From: a virus
Reading direction: 5' to 3' (one strand)
DNA length: 53,490 nt
IMG/VR virus record: IMGVR_UViG_3300025131_000053
Span: 1 to 53,490 of that record
The number at the start of each line of letters is the position of its first letter. Positions within the stretch are counted from its first letter, which is position 1. The notes under the pieces were generated by a model, which was given only the letters and a program-made list of their open reading frames with translations, had not been told where the DNA came from and did not search any database. Both the position numbers and the translations under genes were made by a program. This document shows positions 22,981-31,869 of this stretch, piece by piece.

Positions 22981-23517
22981 ATGGCAACAACTATTCAGAA
23001 CTTCTTTACCAGAGCTGCATCGAAGCAATTTTCTCGAGATTTTCTATTTCGAGTAAGGCAAATAGACTTAATAGGAGGTATTAGGTTTGATGGAGAGGAT
23101 GACCTGGTTTATGCTAGGACAGCATCTTTACCTGGCAGAAACATTGACAACGTTAATGTTAATTACTTTGGACAAGAGTTCCAAGTACCGGGCAGAGCAA
23201 CATATGCTAACGCTGCTGGTTATTCAATTGAATTCTATCATGATGAAAATTGTGAGCTTCGAACAAAAATGGAAGCTGCTTCAAGAGCAGTGTTTAATAA
23301 TGAAACATCCACCGGTGCATATGGTATGCCCGGAGAAGAGTCAATAATTAACTTAGTACAAATAGATAAAAACTTAAACGATGTTAGAAACATCGAACTA
23401 GTTGGTGCATCAATTAGAGAAATTGGTGACATTGAGTATTCTATTGCTGATGGTACTGGCGATGTATTAAACTTCTCTACTACATTTGCCTACCACTTCT
23501 ATAGAGACTTTAGTTAG
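22981..23517 (+). CDS. gp19: Tail tube protein (gp19-like), paralogue 2
   Basis: 178 residues, near T4 gp19 (163). FSRDFLFRVRQIDLIGG, then YARTASLPGRNIDNVNVNYFGQEFQVPGRATY and YSIEFYHDENCELRTKMEAA follow the gp19 tube fold (R-x-P-x-R..., then a helix and closing strand), and it directly follows the sheath gene as in T4. This copy is the best candidate for the main tube subunit. Confidence 0.75.
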   Translation: MATTIQNFFTRAASKQFSRDFLFRVRQIDLIGGIRFDGEDDLVYARTASLPGRNIDNVNVNYFGQEFQVPGRATYANAAGYSIEFYHDENCELRTKMEAASRAVFNNETSTGAYGMPGEESIINLVQIDKNLNDVRNIELVGASIREIGDIEYSIADGTGDVLNFSTTFAYHFYRDFS

Positions 23518-23540
23518 TATATGTTTAATCGGATAGCTGA

Positions 23541-23547
23541 TTAAATA
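23541..23547 (+). promoter_or_regulatory. T4-like late promoter box
   Basis: TTAAATA, 6 bases before ATG 23554. Confidence 0.6.
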
Positions 23548-23553
23548 ATATTA

Positions 23554-24162
23554 ATGGCTGGTGAAGTATACGATTTTCTTAGCAACTATAGCGTTGGAGG
23601 ACCCTCAAGATATTACCTCTCGCTTCCTACTCTTTGGAAGATAGAATTTTCTAATGCTGGTTCTGTGAGAGGTCAAGTCGACCAAGCATTAGAAAAGGCT
23701 GGTGAAAGCTGGAGAGTAAAAAACATACCTGAAGAGTTTGTATCAAATGGCAATACGTTAGTCGCCCGTGAAGTCGCAGTTCCGGGCGAGACGACAGAAT
23801 TTTTAGAAGCAGGTGCAGATATAAACTTAGGCGGCTTTTTACCTGCTTATGGTGTTAATCGCCGGCAAGGATTTTTAACTAGGACGTTAGCTGTAAATAT
23901 TTTTGATACAGATGATGACTTAGAGCATAATTTCTTTAGACCGTGGATGATAGCAGTTGGTATTGATGGTTTGCTTAATAGAGGTTTGCTTTGTCCTAAT
24001 GTAGTTTTAAGGCAATATAACCATAAAGGGGAAATACGTAAAGGATATAACTTTACAGATGTATTCCCTACTAACGTTGAAGGGTATACAATTGATTACG
24101 ATAATGAAACATTTCTTGAAAAAAGCGTAACTTTTGCATTTAAGAATTACGCCCCTATATAA
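23554..24162 (+). CDS. Tail-tube-like protein, paralogue 3 (possible gp54-type tube initiator)
   Basis: 202 residues. LVAREVAVPGETTEFLEAGA, then a loop and LAVNIFDTDDDLEHNFFRPW and YTIDYDNETFLEKSVTFAFK keep the tube-family strand-helix-strand order. FRPWMIAVGIDGL in the helix-loop is typical of baseplate-proximal tube proteins. Located between the tube and hub assembly genes, so it could be the gp54-like protein joining tube and baseplate. This is inference from order and fold. Confidence 0.6.
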   Translation: MAGEVYDFLSNYSVGGPSRYYLSLPTLWKIEFSNAGSVRGQVDQALEKAGESWRVKNIPEEFVSNGNTLVAREVAVPGETTEFLEAGADINLGGFLPAYGVNRRQGFLTRTLAVNIFDTDDDLEHNFFRPWMIAVGIDGLLNRGLLCPNVVLRQYNHKGEIRKGYNFTDVFPTNVEGYTIDYDNETFLEKSVTFAFKNYAPI

Positions 24163-24167
24163 AATGT

Positions 24168-24935
24168 ATGCTCGTTGAAGTTGAAATACCTTTTAATAAA
24201 AAGAAGGTACAGTTAAATGTTTTCAAGTTTAAACATATAAACGAACTTCATTGGCTAAAGAATTCGCTAAGTAGTAAGATTAAGTTCTTAGAAGGGTTTA
24301 TACAAACGCCTAGGTTAAATGCTGTTGAAAAATTTATATCATTAATGCTACTTAGGAGTGAGTGTATTGATTCTTCTATATCTGTACAACGAAATAACAA
24401 ATCCGTTAATGTTGATATAGAGTATATTTTAGAATCTTTTTCCCAGTTAGCAGATATTAAAACTACTATAAAGCATGATAGTTTCGAATTTGTATTTGAC
24501 TACCCTTCAAGATTTTGTGTTGATTCTAATACAATGCTTAGTGTGTTGAGGCAGATAAAATTAGATGATTCAATTATTGATTTAGATTTATTATCTGATG
24601 AGGAGTTCAATAATGTTATATCAAATTTACCCCCATCGTGTTTATCTGTAATTACGTCGTTTATCGATAAACACGCAGACCATCTTACATTTTCTCTTTT
24701 CGGCACTAAAGATAAAATAGACCTTACAGATTTTAATTCATCGCTATTTGTTAGTAATCTGTTTGATTGTGTGAGTGAACAAAATTATAGAGAATATTTA
24801 TTTTTATTAAGTAAGCGATTTTCTGATATAAATTTTGTATTAAACTGCACTTTTTATGAAATAGAAGATTATCTAGATTTGTATAGGAAAGAGGCGCAGC
24901 AACAAAATGTCGAGTTGCAAAAAACTATCGACTAA
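24168..24935 (+). CDS. Baseplate/tail assembly protein, possible gp51-like
   Basis: 255 residues, helical and acidic, Cys-containing, with no clear motif (MLVEVEIPFNKKKVQLNVFK at the start; long helices follow; a C-terminal segment YLDLYRKEAQQQNVELQK). It lies just before the gp26-like gene and before the tape measure, where T4-like phages carry hub assembly factors gp26/gp51; length is near T4 gp51 (249). Start ATG 24168 rather than the overlapping out-of-frame ATG at 24164. A TATATAAA sequence overlaps the preceding stop. Confidence 0.5.
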   Translation: MLVEVEIPFNKKKVQLNVFKFKHINELHWLKNSLSSKIKFLEGFIQTPRLNAVEKFISLMLLRSECIDSSISVQRNNKSVNVDIEYILESFSQLADIKTTIKHDSFEFVFDYPSRFCVDSNTMLSVLRQIKLDDSIIDLDLLSDEEFNNVISNLPPSCLSVITSFIDKHADHLTFSLFGTKDKIDLTDFNSSLFVSNLFDCVSEQNYREYLFLLSKRFSDINFVLNCTFYEIEDYLDLYRKEAQQQNVELQKTID

Positions 24936-24941
24936 TAAATA
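24935..24941 (+). promoter_or_regulatory. T4-like late promoter box
   Basis: ATAAATA, 5 bases before ATG 24947; overlaps the upstream stop. Confidence 0.6.
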
Positions 24942-24946
24942 GGTGT

Positions 24947-25708
24947 ATGGAGAATATCACTGCAAAAGAGTTTCTTAAAAAACTCGCAGACATCGAAACA
25001 GATTTTAATATATATGTACCATCGTTAGGTAAAAGCGTTGAAACATTACCTCTAACCCTTAAGCAGCAAAAAGATATTATATCTACTGCAACTGGTGGTG
25101 CGCACGGCTCACTAGAGTTTACGCGTTCAATAAATGACGCTATACTAAAAAATGTTAAAGAAAAAAAGCTCTACCCTTACGATAGGGTACCTGTTATAGT
25201 TCAGTTAAGAAAACATTCTCTAGGTGATAGAGCACTAACTGATGATTATGAATACGCTTCTTTAGAAGATATAATTAAAAACTGTAAGAATGAAAAAGCA
25301 AGTTTTACAAATACAGGGGAAATTGCAGTTGACTCACTTAAATTAAAATTAAGAATACCAACACTAAAAGAGGAGAATGAAATAATTTCAAAATGTTTAA
25401 TTGAGTTGGATAAAATTGATCCTGAAGATGTAACAGAAACTGTCGGAACTGTTTTTGTTTTTGAATTAATCAAATATATACATACAATTTCTATTAAAAA
25501 TGATATAGTTGCTTTTAGTGATCTTAAAATTCAAGACAGGGTTGATATAATTGAGAGGCTTCCGTTGAGTGTATACAATGAGCTAGTTTCTTTCCTAAGA
25601 CAAATAGGAAAATATGAAGCTGACATATTAGCTGTTGGTGATAGTTATGTATCAATAGATGCAGCCTTCTTCGAAGGCAATATATTCGACCCTAGTGCTG
25701 ATGCATAA
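24947..25708 (+). CDS. gp26: gp26-like baseplate hub assembly protein
   Basis: 253 residues. The N-terminal YVPSLGKSVETLPLTLKQQKDIIS is the signature of the T4 baseplate protein family that includes gp26 (P-S-x-G-K... P-L-T-x-K-x-x-K). A later LKLKLRIPTLKEENEIISKC and a C-terminal helical region ending FDPSADA fit the rest. These proteins are chaperones for hub assembly rather than main virion parts. It precedes the tape measure gene. Confidence 0.65.
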   Translation: MENITAKEFLKKLADIETDFNIYVPSLGKSVETLPLTLKQQKDIISTATGGAHGSLEFTRSINDAILKNVKEKKLYPYDRVPVIVQLRKHSLGDRALTDDYEYASLEDIIKNCKNEKASFTNTGEIAVDSLKLKLRIPTLKEENEIISKCLIELDKIDPEDVTETVGTVFVFELIKYIHTISIKNDIVAFSDLKIQDRVDIIERLPLSVYNELVSFLRQIGKYEADILAVGDSYVSIDAAFFEGNIFDPSADA

Positions 25709-25711
25709 ATA
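25705..25711 (+). promoter_or_regulatory. T4-like late promoter box
   Basis: ATAAATA, 5 bases before GTG 25717; it makes the GTG, not the out-of-frame ATG at 25715, the start. Confidence 0.65.
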
Positions 25712-25716
25712 TATAT

Positions 25717-27642
25717 GTGGACGACCCAAAATTAGTAGCTACCTTAAATTCAATCCTAAATACACTAGGTAATATGGCCGCGGCCGCGGCCGTGGGCGAT
25801 GATTCTGTTGTAAAGAATATAGTAGAATCAAAAGGGTCAACATTTGGCAAAAAGGGAGGAACTAAAGTAGACCCAACTCAAGTACGTCTACAAACAGAAA
25901 TTGCGTATAAGTTTCTTAAAAAACAAGAGAAGCCAAAATCAGCAAATTTAGGACGTGATAAGCCTAGATTAGTATCTGAGTATACGCTTTTTGCAAAGAC
26001 CTTTTATAAGGTAATGCAACAGTTAAAGCCTGATGAAAAGGGTAAAACAAAAGTTATAGACCCTGCAGCAAAGGCAGCCTTAGCTCAACAAGAGCAAATG
26101 AACAAATTGTTGAAGCAAATCGCTAGTGGTAAGCTTGGTAGAGGAGGTAAAGGTGGACCTGGTGGGGATGAAGAAGGAGGGTTCTTCTCCGACATAATGG
26201 ATCAGCTTGGCGGTCTGCTGGGTATGGGCGCCGGCGGCGGGATCCTCGGTGCAGCTGGAAGTAGGCTCTTTGGTCGAAAGGGTAGAAAATTAGCTAAACA
26301 AAAAAAGGCTGAATTAAAGAAACAAAAGAAAGTTGATGCTGATAAGAAGAAAGCTCAAAAGAAGCAAGATGCTGATAAGAAGAAAGCTCAAAAGAAGAAA
26401 CCGAAGGCAGACACTAAGAAACCGAAGGCAGACACTAAGAAACCGAAGGTAGACACTAAGAAACCGAAGGTAGACACTAAGAAGGTCACCAAGAAGACGA
26501 CTCAACAGGCCTTAAAGAAAGGCGGGACGAAGGCCGCCGTCAAAACCGGTGCTAAGGTCGGCGCGAAGGTGGGCAGTAGATTCATCCCCGGTGTCGGGTG
26601 GGTGTTAACTGCTGTTGATGTAGCGTTAATAGCAAAAGGTGTCTATGATGTAAACAAAGCGAACGCTGAGGCTGCAGAATCAAATAGACGGTACCAAGCA
26701 GGTCACGGTAATTTAATAGATAAACTAAAAGCAGACCAGGAAAGAGTAGCTGCCGGCGGTGATCCATTAGGTGCGTTGGTAAAAGAATTACAGATTAAGC
26801 AGCAAATGCTTTCAAAACAATATAATGATAAGCAGTACGAGTACATGACGAATAAGGGGTTTATTGGCTTCGGTAAAAAGATTGACAAAGATGAGCAAAT
26901 TGAATTAGATCGAATAGAGAAAGAGCGACGCAATTTTCAGAAGGAACAGTTGAGACCAGCAATACGAGCTTGGCAAATGGCTAAAGCAATGCGAGGGGAT
27001 GAAAAGGCTCGAGAATATGTTAGTAGGGCAAAGAATGAGTTTGAGGCAGAGAGAAAAGCAGCAGCAAAACGACAGCCGATGGTTGACCGGATGGTTGAAC
27101 AGGGTATGGATCTAGAACAAATTCATACTGCTCTAGGGGAAGGGGACGCTCACCATAAAAAATTAAGAGCAGCTATAGCTGCGGATAGAGCATTAAGCGG
27201 TGGAACTAATATGTACTCACCTCAATCACAAGGAAAAATACCTTACGCTGAAGACTTTATGTTTAGAGGCGGTAGGTTTGTAAGGTTTAGTAGTAGTGAT
27301 GATATTTTAGGAGCTAAACGCGGCGGCGCTCTTGATAAGCTACTCTCACGTAGTGTACCAGGTGGAGTTGGAGCTGGGTCGCAACCAGTTCGAATTTCAA
27401 ACATTGCATCTATTACAGATGAAATAAAAACTTCTAACGTATACTTACAGCATTTAGTTAAACTCACGGCAAAACTGGTTAGCTCTGCTGGCGGTGGTGC
27501 ACGTGCAATACCGGTACCGAGTAGCGGTGGTGAGAGTATATCTAAGGCACAAGGGAGCCCGGACGGGCCTAGTTTTTCCGATAGTAGAGTAGAATTCTAT
27601 AACTCACCTTATAGTATGCATACCCCCGGAACCCTTACATAA
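25717..27642 (+). CDS. Tape measure / baseplate hub protein (gp29 position)
   Basis: 641 residues. N-terminal helical part with an Ala run; Gly-rich hydrophobic segment (GGLLGMGAGGGILGAAGSRL) near 165-190; a Lys-rich block at about 190-270 with tandem repeats (D-A-D-K-K-K-A-Q-K-K twice, P-K-A/V-D-T-K-K four times); a second hydrophobic segment (GSRFIPGVGWVLTAVDVALI) near 290; then a long helical, charged region. Hydrophobic segments plus helices and internal repeats are usual in tape measures, and the place between gp26-like and gp48-like genes is that of T4 gene 29. Tail length would be set by the helical length. Function is inferred from order. Confidence 0.6.
   Translation: MDDPKLVATLNSILNTLGNMAAAAAVGDDSVVKNIVESKGSTFGKKGGTKVDPTQVRLQTEIAYKFLKKQEKPKSANLGRDKPRLVSEYTLFAKTFYKVMQQLKPDEKGKTKVIDPAAKAALAQQEQMNKLLKQIASGKLGRGGKGGPGGDEEGGFFSDIMDQLGGLLGMGAGGGILGAAGSRLFGRKGRKLAKQKKAELKKQKKVDADKKKAQKKQDADKKKAQKKKPKADTKKPKADTKKPKVDTKKPKVDTKKVTKKTTQQALKKGGTKAAVKTGAKVGAKVGSRFIPGVGWVLTAVDVALIAKGVYDVNKANAEAAESNRRYQAGHGNLIDKLKADQERVAAGGDPLGALVKELQIKQQMLSKQYNDKQYEYMTNKGFIGFGKKIDKDEQIELDRIEKERRNFQKEQLRPAIRAWQMAKAMRGDEKAREYVSRAKNEFEAERKAAAKRQPMVDRMVEQGMDLEQIHTALGEGDAHHKKLRAAIAADRALSGGTNMYSPQSQGKIPYAEDFMFRGGRFVRFSSSDDILGAKRGGALDKLLSRSVPGGVGAGSQPVRISNIASITDEIKTSNVYLQHLVKLTAKLVSSAGGGARAIPVPSSGGESISKAQGSPDGPSFSDSRVEFYNSPYSMHTPGTLT
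25776..25791. repeat. 16-bp GC-only palindrome
   Basis: GGCCGCGGCCGCGGCC, coding for part of an Ala run, in an otherwise AT-rich gene start. Confidence 0.6.
26335..26481 (+). repeat. Tandem repeats in the tape measure gene
   Basis: Two identical 30-bp units with 33-bp period (26335-26364, 26368-26397), then four 21-bp units (AAACCGAAGG followed by CAGACACTAAG or TAGACACTAAG) filling 26398-26481. Confidence 0.9.
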
Positions 27643-27645
27643 ATA
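27639..27645 (+). promoter_or_regulatory. T4-like late promoter box
   Basis: ATAAATA, 5 bases before ATG 27651; overlaps the upstream stop. Confidence 0.65.
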
Positions 27646-27650
27646 TTATT

Positions 27651-28763
27651 ATGGACGACGTTGATATAGTAAGAGATTATGATTGGACTTCCGTTCCAAG
27701 AAATTCTGCTCTTCGCGAAGAAGCTCCTATTGCTATTGTAGTTGCTCATCAGTTAGAGAACAACGCACTACAACAATTTGTCAACGGATATCTAAATACT
27801 ATTCAGTTAGAGGGAATGTTAGAAGGAGATGAAGATCCCGGTATTGCATTTTATAGAGGATTATACAAAGGATCGAAGCCACTAGGAACATTTTTCTTTC
27901 CCTTCTTTACTGATGCATATCGTGCATTTAGTAATGAGTATGCAGATACTTTTTCTCCGATAAGTCAGAGAGGTGCAAGAATGATTGGAGCGGAAGCTAT
28001 TGAAAACTTAGCAGGTGCCGGTGAAAAAATTGTAGGAGGTGGCGTCGAGTTAGGAAAAGGTTTACTGTCTGTTGGCGGTGGTATTGTAGAAAACATAGGT
28101 GATCTTGCAAAGGCTGGGTTCTCTGCGCTAAAAGGAGAAGGTGCGGGTGATTTGTTTACAGAAAAAACCTTTATTAGGGGGTTAGAAGGAATGAAGAGTA
28201 CAATGGAAGGTGCTAAAACTATAGGTGCGCCAGGTAGCTTTATTGAGACTCCCAAATTTTATCAATATGCTAATACTGACCAAGGTCTAGAGTTTCAATT
28301 TGTTTTATCTAATACTTTAAACGATGACGCGCCAGCTAAAAATGCTGAGTTTATAAAAGAGTTTACTAAGATAAATAGACCTAAAAGGGAGGGGGCATTA
28401 GCCATCACCTTTCCAGCGATCTACCACGTTGAGGTGCCCGGTTTGCGATATATAGAGTGGGCTTCTTTAGATAATTTTAATGTTTCATTATTAGGTCAAA
28501 GAAGAAAAATTGACGGTGTTATCATTCCTGAAGCTTATACAATTAGTTTAAGCTTTACATCTTTAACAATAGAAGCAGCTAATTTTATGAAAATGGTACA
28601 AACCCCAAGTCAATCTGGCAGCCAATATCAAAGAGAGCGTGCAATAGCTCTCGGAGAACTAAGAGAGCAGAGTCTAGCAGCTCAACGACAGTTAGGGCCA
28701 AATTTTGTAGGACCGCCGTCACCAATAGCAACCCGAGATAATACAGGTACAAATTTTGATTAA
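27651..28763 (+). CDS. gp48: gp48-like tail tube cap / baseplate protein
   Basis: 370 residues, near T4 gp48 (364). The C-terminal half has ETPKFYQYANTDQGLEFQFV, then AIYHVEVPGLRYIEWASLDN, FNVSLLGQRRKIDG and IPEAYTISLSFTSLTIEAAN, the conserved tube-like domain of gp48. The middle is Gly-rich and hydrophobic. In T4, gp48 sits at the top of the baseplate hub and starts the tail tube with gp54. First gene of the run gp48-gp53-gp27. Confidence 0.78.
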   Translation: MDDVDIVRDYDWTSVPRNSALREEAPIAIVVAHQLENNALQQFVNGYLNTIQLEGMLEGDEDPGIAFYRGLYKGSKPLGTFFFPFFTDAYRAFSNEYADTFSPISQRGARMIGAEAIENLAGAGEKIVGGGVELGKGLLSVGGGIVENIGDLAKAGFSALKGEGAGDLFTEKTFIRGLEGMKSTMEGAKTIGAPGSFIETPKFYQYANTDQGLEFQFVLSNTLNDDAPAKNAEFIKEFTKINRPKREGALAITFPAIYHVEVPGLRYIEWASLDNFNVSLLGQRRKIDGVIIPEAYTISLSFTSLTIEAANFMKMVQTPSQSGSQYQRERAIALGELREQSLAAQRQLGPNFVGPPSPIATRDNTGTNFD

Positions 28764-28764
28764 C

Positions 28765-29172
28765 ATGAGTTTAACAGGTACAACAGGAGAATATCAAGAC
28801 GACATAGAAGCATTAAAACCGCTTCCATTGACGCGGTATGAGAGAATATTTAGAATATACACAGAAGGTAAAAATGGTAAGCAGTTTTACTTTTATAACA
28901 TTCTTAATAAGATTGAATTTCCAGATAATATAGATCCCATGTTACTTGACTTGTATACTGTAAAGTCAAGAGAGCCATTGACAACAACATCTTATAATCT
29001 ATATGGTGATATTGAAAGCTGGTGGATGATATACTTATTAAATAAACCTCTTCTTAAAAACAAATTTTATGCTGAAGGTGGTATGCAATTAAAGTTTATC
29101 AAAAAAGCTGATAGAGCTTTGATTTATCAGCAAATTACTGATACAACTGCTTTCAGCAATAGACACTTCTAA
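28765..29172 (+). CDS. gp53: gp53-like baseplate wedge protein
   Basis: 135 residues from ATG 28765, one base after the upstream stop (an in-frame TTG at 28756 inside the gp48 gene is less likely). LPLTRYERIFRIYTEGKN and TTSYNLYGDIESWWMIYLLN are typical of gp53-type wedge proteins (Y-N-x-Y-G-x-x-x-x-W-W-x-I...). In T4 gp53 links wedges around the hub. Stop and next start overlap (TAATG). Confidence 0.72.
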   Translation: MSLTGTTGEYQDDIEALKPLPLTRYERIFRIYTEGKNGKQFYFYNILNKIEFPDNIDPMLLDLYTVKSREPLTTTSYNLYGDIESWWMIYLLNKPLLKNKFYAEGGMQLKFIKKADRALIYQQITDTTAFSNRHF

Positions 29173-30551
29173 TGGCAGAGGAACCAATATTCCCTATTAA
29201 CGGATCAAAGTTTTACTGTAAATTCGATCTTACAGGGCCGAGTACAGAAGGCCCAGGTAAGATTCAATTTACAAAATCTGCTATTGTTCATTTTGAGTTA
29301 GAAGAAAACTTTTTTGAGCCGTTTGTAAGTGCATCTGTAACGGTTAATAATCCATTAGATTACGTAGAGAACACAGTGTTTACAAGGGGAGACGGTAGGG
29401 ACAAGTTTAGTATAAAGTTATACAATACAGAAGATAAGAGACCAACAGACGAAATTCAATTAGAATATGATTTTGTAATCGCTAATGAGAGTAATAGTGT
29501 ATCTAAAACAGATAGAACTAATAACTTTAAAACGTATACTTTAATTGAAGAAAACTATTTTAAGTTAAATGAACAAATTCCATATGGTAAAAGATATGGC
29601 GGCGGGGGACGCGGTGGACTGCATGTTGCTATCGGTACTATCATTCAAGAAATATTAGAAGAAGTTATTGGACCTGATTGCATTGACTATGAGAACTGGG
29701 AGCCAGGTGACATGGTGATAGATAACTTTCCGGAATATATTATTCCACCAATATCATTTAGGTATTCAGATCTAATCAAGTATTTGCTTAGGTTGTATTA
29801 TTTTCTCGATGGTGATCTAGCTTGTCAAGGAATGCTTACTTTTAACAGGGTAAATAAAAAATATCAACTACGACCCATAAGTAAAATATTTGGTGAAAAC
29901 TCAGAGTTGACGCAAGAGGCATTTGGTGTTGGAGATTTGACTAATGCCGAGAATGTCGGTACAGTTAAAAGTAACCCTATAGATGAGGGCGTTCTGGTTA
30001 ATAAATACACTAACGCGTTAAAGAATACAAACTTTACCACCCCGATGGTAACATGGAGTAACGAGTTCTTTACAAATTATTCAATAGCTACAACTAACCA
30101 ATACCTGGGGATAGAAGTTAAAGAATTAATGACAATTAAAACTATTAAGGATGCATGGGCAAAGTCGTTTGTCGAAGTCTTTAAATGTGTTGGAGGGGTG
30201 CCAAAGCCCTTCCTACCATTAAATGAAGCAAAGAGTAATATTTTTAAGCCCTTTATTCTGCCATATAAAAAAGAGCATGTAAGAAATATAGCAAAAGCTC
30301 AAATGGTTTCTAACTTAACCTTTTTTAACCTCCAGCTAGCTATTGATAATATTGGCGATACAGCTAGAAAGGCTGGCAAGTTTATAGATGTATTTAAGAG
30401 AAACAAAAAAGAACAAATTGTAGACAAAAAATTATTAGGTAGGTGGTTTGTAACTAAGGTAAGACACCTGTTTACAAAAGATAAGTATTTTAACGTAATC
30501 TCATGTGTTAAAACATTTGTGGGACCCGACTCTAAAATAGAAGACACTTAA
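29172..30551 (+). CDS. gp27: gp27-like baseplate hub protein
   Basis: 459 residues (T4 gp27 has 391). IQFTKSAIVHFELEENFFEP, then SASVTVNNPLDYVEN and KFSIKLYNTED are the first hub barrel; FKTYTLIEENYFKLNEQIPYG follows; the central FPEYIIPPISFRYSDLIKYLLRLYYFLDGD is the helical insertion; the C-terminal KKLLGRWFVTKVRHLFTKD closes the second barrel. This is the common VgrG/gp27 hub layout. It would form the trimeric hub under the tube and hold the spike. Confidence 0.75.
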   Translation: MAEEPIFPINGSKFYCKFDLTGPSTEGPGKIQFTKSAIVHFELEENFFEPFVSASVTVNNPLDYVENTVFTRGDGRDKFSIKLYNTEDKRPTDEIQLEYDFVIANESNSVSKTDRTNNFKTYTLIEENYFKLNEQIPYGKRYGGGGRGGLHVAIGTIIQEILEEVIGPDCIDYENWEPGDMVIDNFPEYIIPPISFRYSDLIKYLLRLYYFLDGDLACQGMLTFNRVNKKYQLRPISKIFGENSELTQEAFGVGDLTNAENVGTVKSNPIDEGVLVNKYTNALKNTNFTTPMVTWSNEFFTNYSIATTNQYLGIEVKELMTIKTIKDAWAKSFVEVFKCVGGVPKPFLPLNEAKSNIFKPFILPYKKEHVRNIAKAQMVSNLTFFNLQLAIDNIGDTARKAGKFIDVFKRNKKEQIVDKKLLGRWFVTKVRHLFTKDKYFNVISCVKTFVGPDSKIEDT

Positions 30552-30552
30552 A

Positions 30553-31869
30553 ATGGCTATATGTAACAAAAGTATCGAAACATTAAGAGCTTTAGAATTA
30601 ACTAAAGATCAATTTGATTCCCTTGTAGAACGGGATTGCAGGGGACAAAATAGAGGACCAATATTAGGGTATAAGTTTACAAATAAGGATAAACAGCTGT
30701 GTCAATCATTTAAAAGAGTATATCAATTAGGGCTAAGACAGCTGCAAATATTTGTTGATGATCTTATACGTGGTAATCCAGAAATTGATGAACAGTCAGC
30801 TTTATACTATATAAGGCAGCTTTATAACGGACCGTTTACAAACTATGTTGTACAGTATGCGCAAAATCCTTATAGAGGTCAAGGTCGTAAAGAAAATTGC
30901 TTTTTCCCCTCCCCGGACACTTTAGCATGCTTAGCTAATACAACTCAACAAAACGCTAATGTACCGGTGTATGTCGGTGCATCTGAAGACATATCGATAA
31001 ATTTATATAAAAAGACGCCGGCTTTTTTACGAAGGAATCTTAATATCTGTCAGACAACATGCGCTGATGTTTTTAACTATAACTCTGAAAGCGCAATATA
31101 TAGCGATGGTGCATACCCGTATATAGACAGGCGTTCTATAGAGCGTGTCAATAATGAATATAACGGGGATTACTGTTCAGGGCCAGTTGCGTGTGGTAAT
31201 CTAATGATTAAGGATGTTAAATTTGGTAACATATTAAAAGGCATTGCAAATAGTATTATTCAACTAGTTGCGGGCTACCTCGGTCCGGATGCGTTTAGAT
31301 TATTTACTTACAAGAGAGATATAAACTTTTTCGACCCGAATCAAAATATATCAAAAACAAAAAATGAAGCAGTTTGTAAATCTGTCCTTCTCTTAAGAAA
31401 AGCCTTTGACGAACAAGGGAATGAAAAGTTAGAAGAAGAATGTGTTGAGGTTTGTTGTAGTTGTTGCTGCGGTCCATCAATACCAAATTTTGGTCTTACA
31501 ATATCTACCGGGGAAGGCTCGTTTGATTTATACACAGTTGCAGGTCGGGGCGGAACGGGGTCGAAACCGAGAGAGAATCCAAATATTGGAGGTACACAAA
31601 TGTCGCCACAAGTTGATCCGGTAATTGAAGGTCTCGGTACTTTCCCGGGTGTGTTGAATGTTACTACGTTTACCAACCCTTTAAGTGCCGCGCAAAAGAC
31701 TTTAGATCTAACGAACGGATCTTTATCTGGTGCACATACACATCTTACAAGTACTGGCGAAACAGTATGGATGCCGTTCGGTACTATGGAAGAGTTTCAA
31801 GAATATTTAGATAGAGGAAAAGATATCTGCGACGATAAAGACACTTGCGACGACGCGCTTGATTTTTAA
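30553..31869 (+). CDS. Cys-rich baseplate-associated protein, possible spike/central protein
   Basis: 438 residues with 18 Cys, including CVEVCCSCCCG near 297-307 and paired Cys elsewhere (CQTTC, CDDKDTC). The C-terminal region has GAHTHLTSTGETVWMP, a His-x-His motif seen in several phage baseplate proteins. It follows gp27, where T4-like phages encode the gp5 spike, but I see no lysozyme domain or regular spike repeats. A metal-stabilised baseplate tip is conceivable. One base separates it from the gp27-like gene, so it is in the same operon. Confidence 0.55.
   Translation: MAICNKSIETLRALELTKDQFDSLVERDCRGQNRGPILGYKFTNKDKQLCQSFKRVYQLGLRQLQIFVDDLIRGNPEIDEQSALYYIRQLYNGPFTNYVVQYAQNPYRGQGRKENCFFPSPDTLACLANTTQQNANVPVYVGASEDISINLYKKTPAFLRRNLNICQTTCADVFNYNSESAIYSDGAYPYIDRRSIERVNNEYNGDYCSGPVACGNLMIKDVKFGNILKGIANSIIQLVAGYLGPDAFRLFTYKRDINFFDPNQNISKTKNEAVCKSVLLLRKAFDEQGNEKLEEECVEVCCSCCCGPSIPNFGLTISTGEGSFDLYTVAGRGGTGSKPRENPNIGGTQMSPQVDPVIEGLGTFPGVLNVTTFTNPLSAAQKTLDLTNGSLSGAHTHLTSTGETVWMPFGTMEEFQEYLDRGKDICDDKDTCDDALDF

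Noticed and set aside
24164-24166. ATG 24164 as start of the gene before gp26
   Set aside because: Out of frame with the long reading, which begins at ATG 24168.
26314-26505. Leu/Phe-rich minus-strand frame resembling membrane repeats
   Set aside because: Antisense of the AAG/AAA-rich tandem repeats in the tape measure gene.
30001-30007. ATAAATA inside the gp27-like gene
   Set aside because: No start codon at 5-9 bases downstream in a plausible frame; AT-rich sequence gives such matches by chance, so only boxes with the right spacing were counted.
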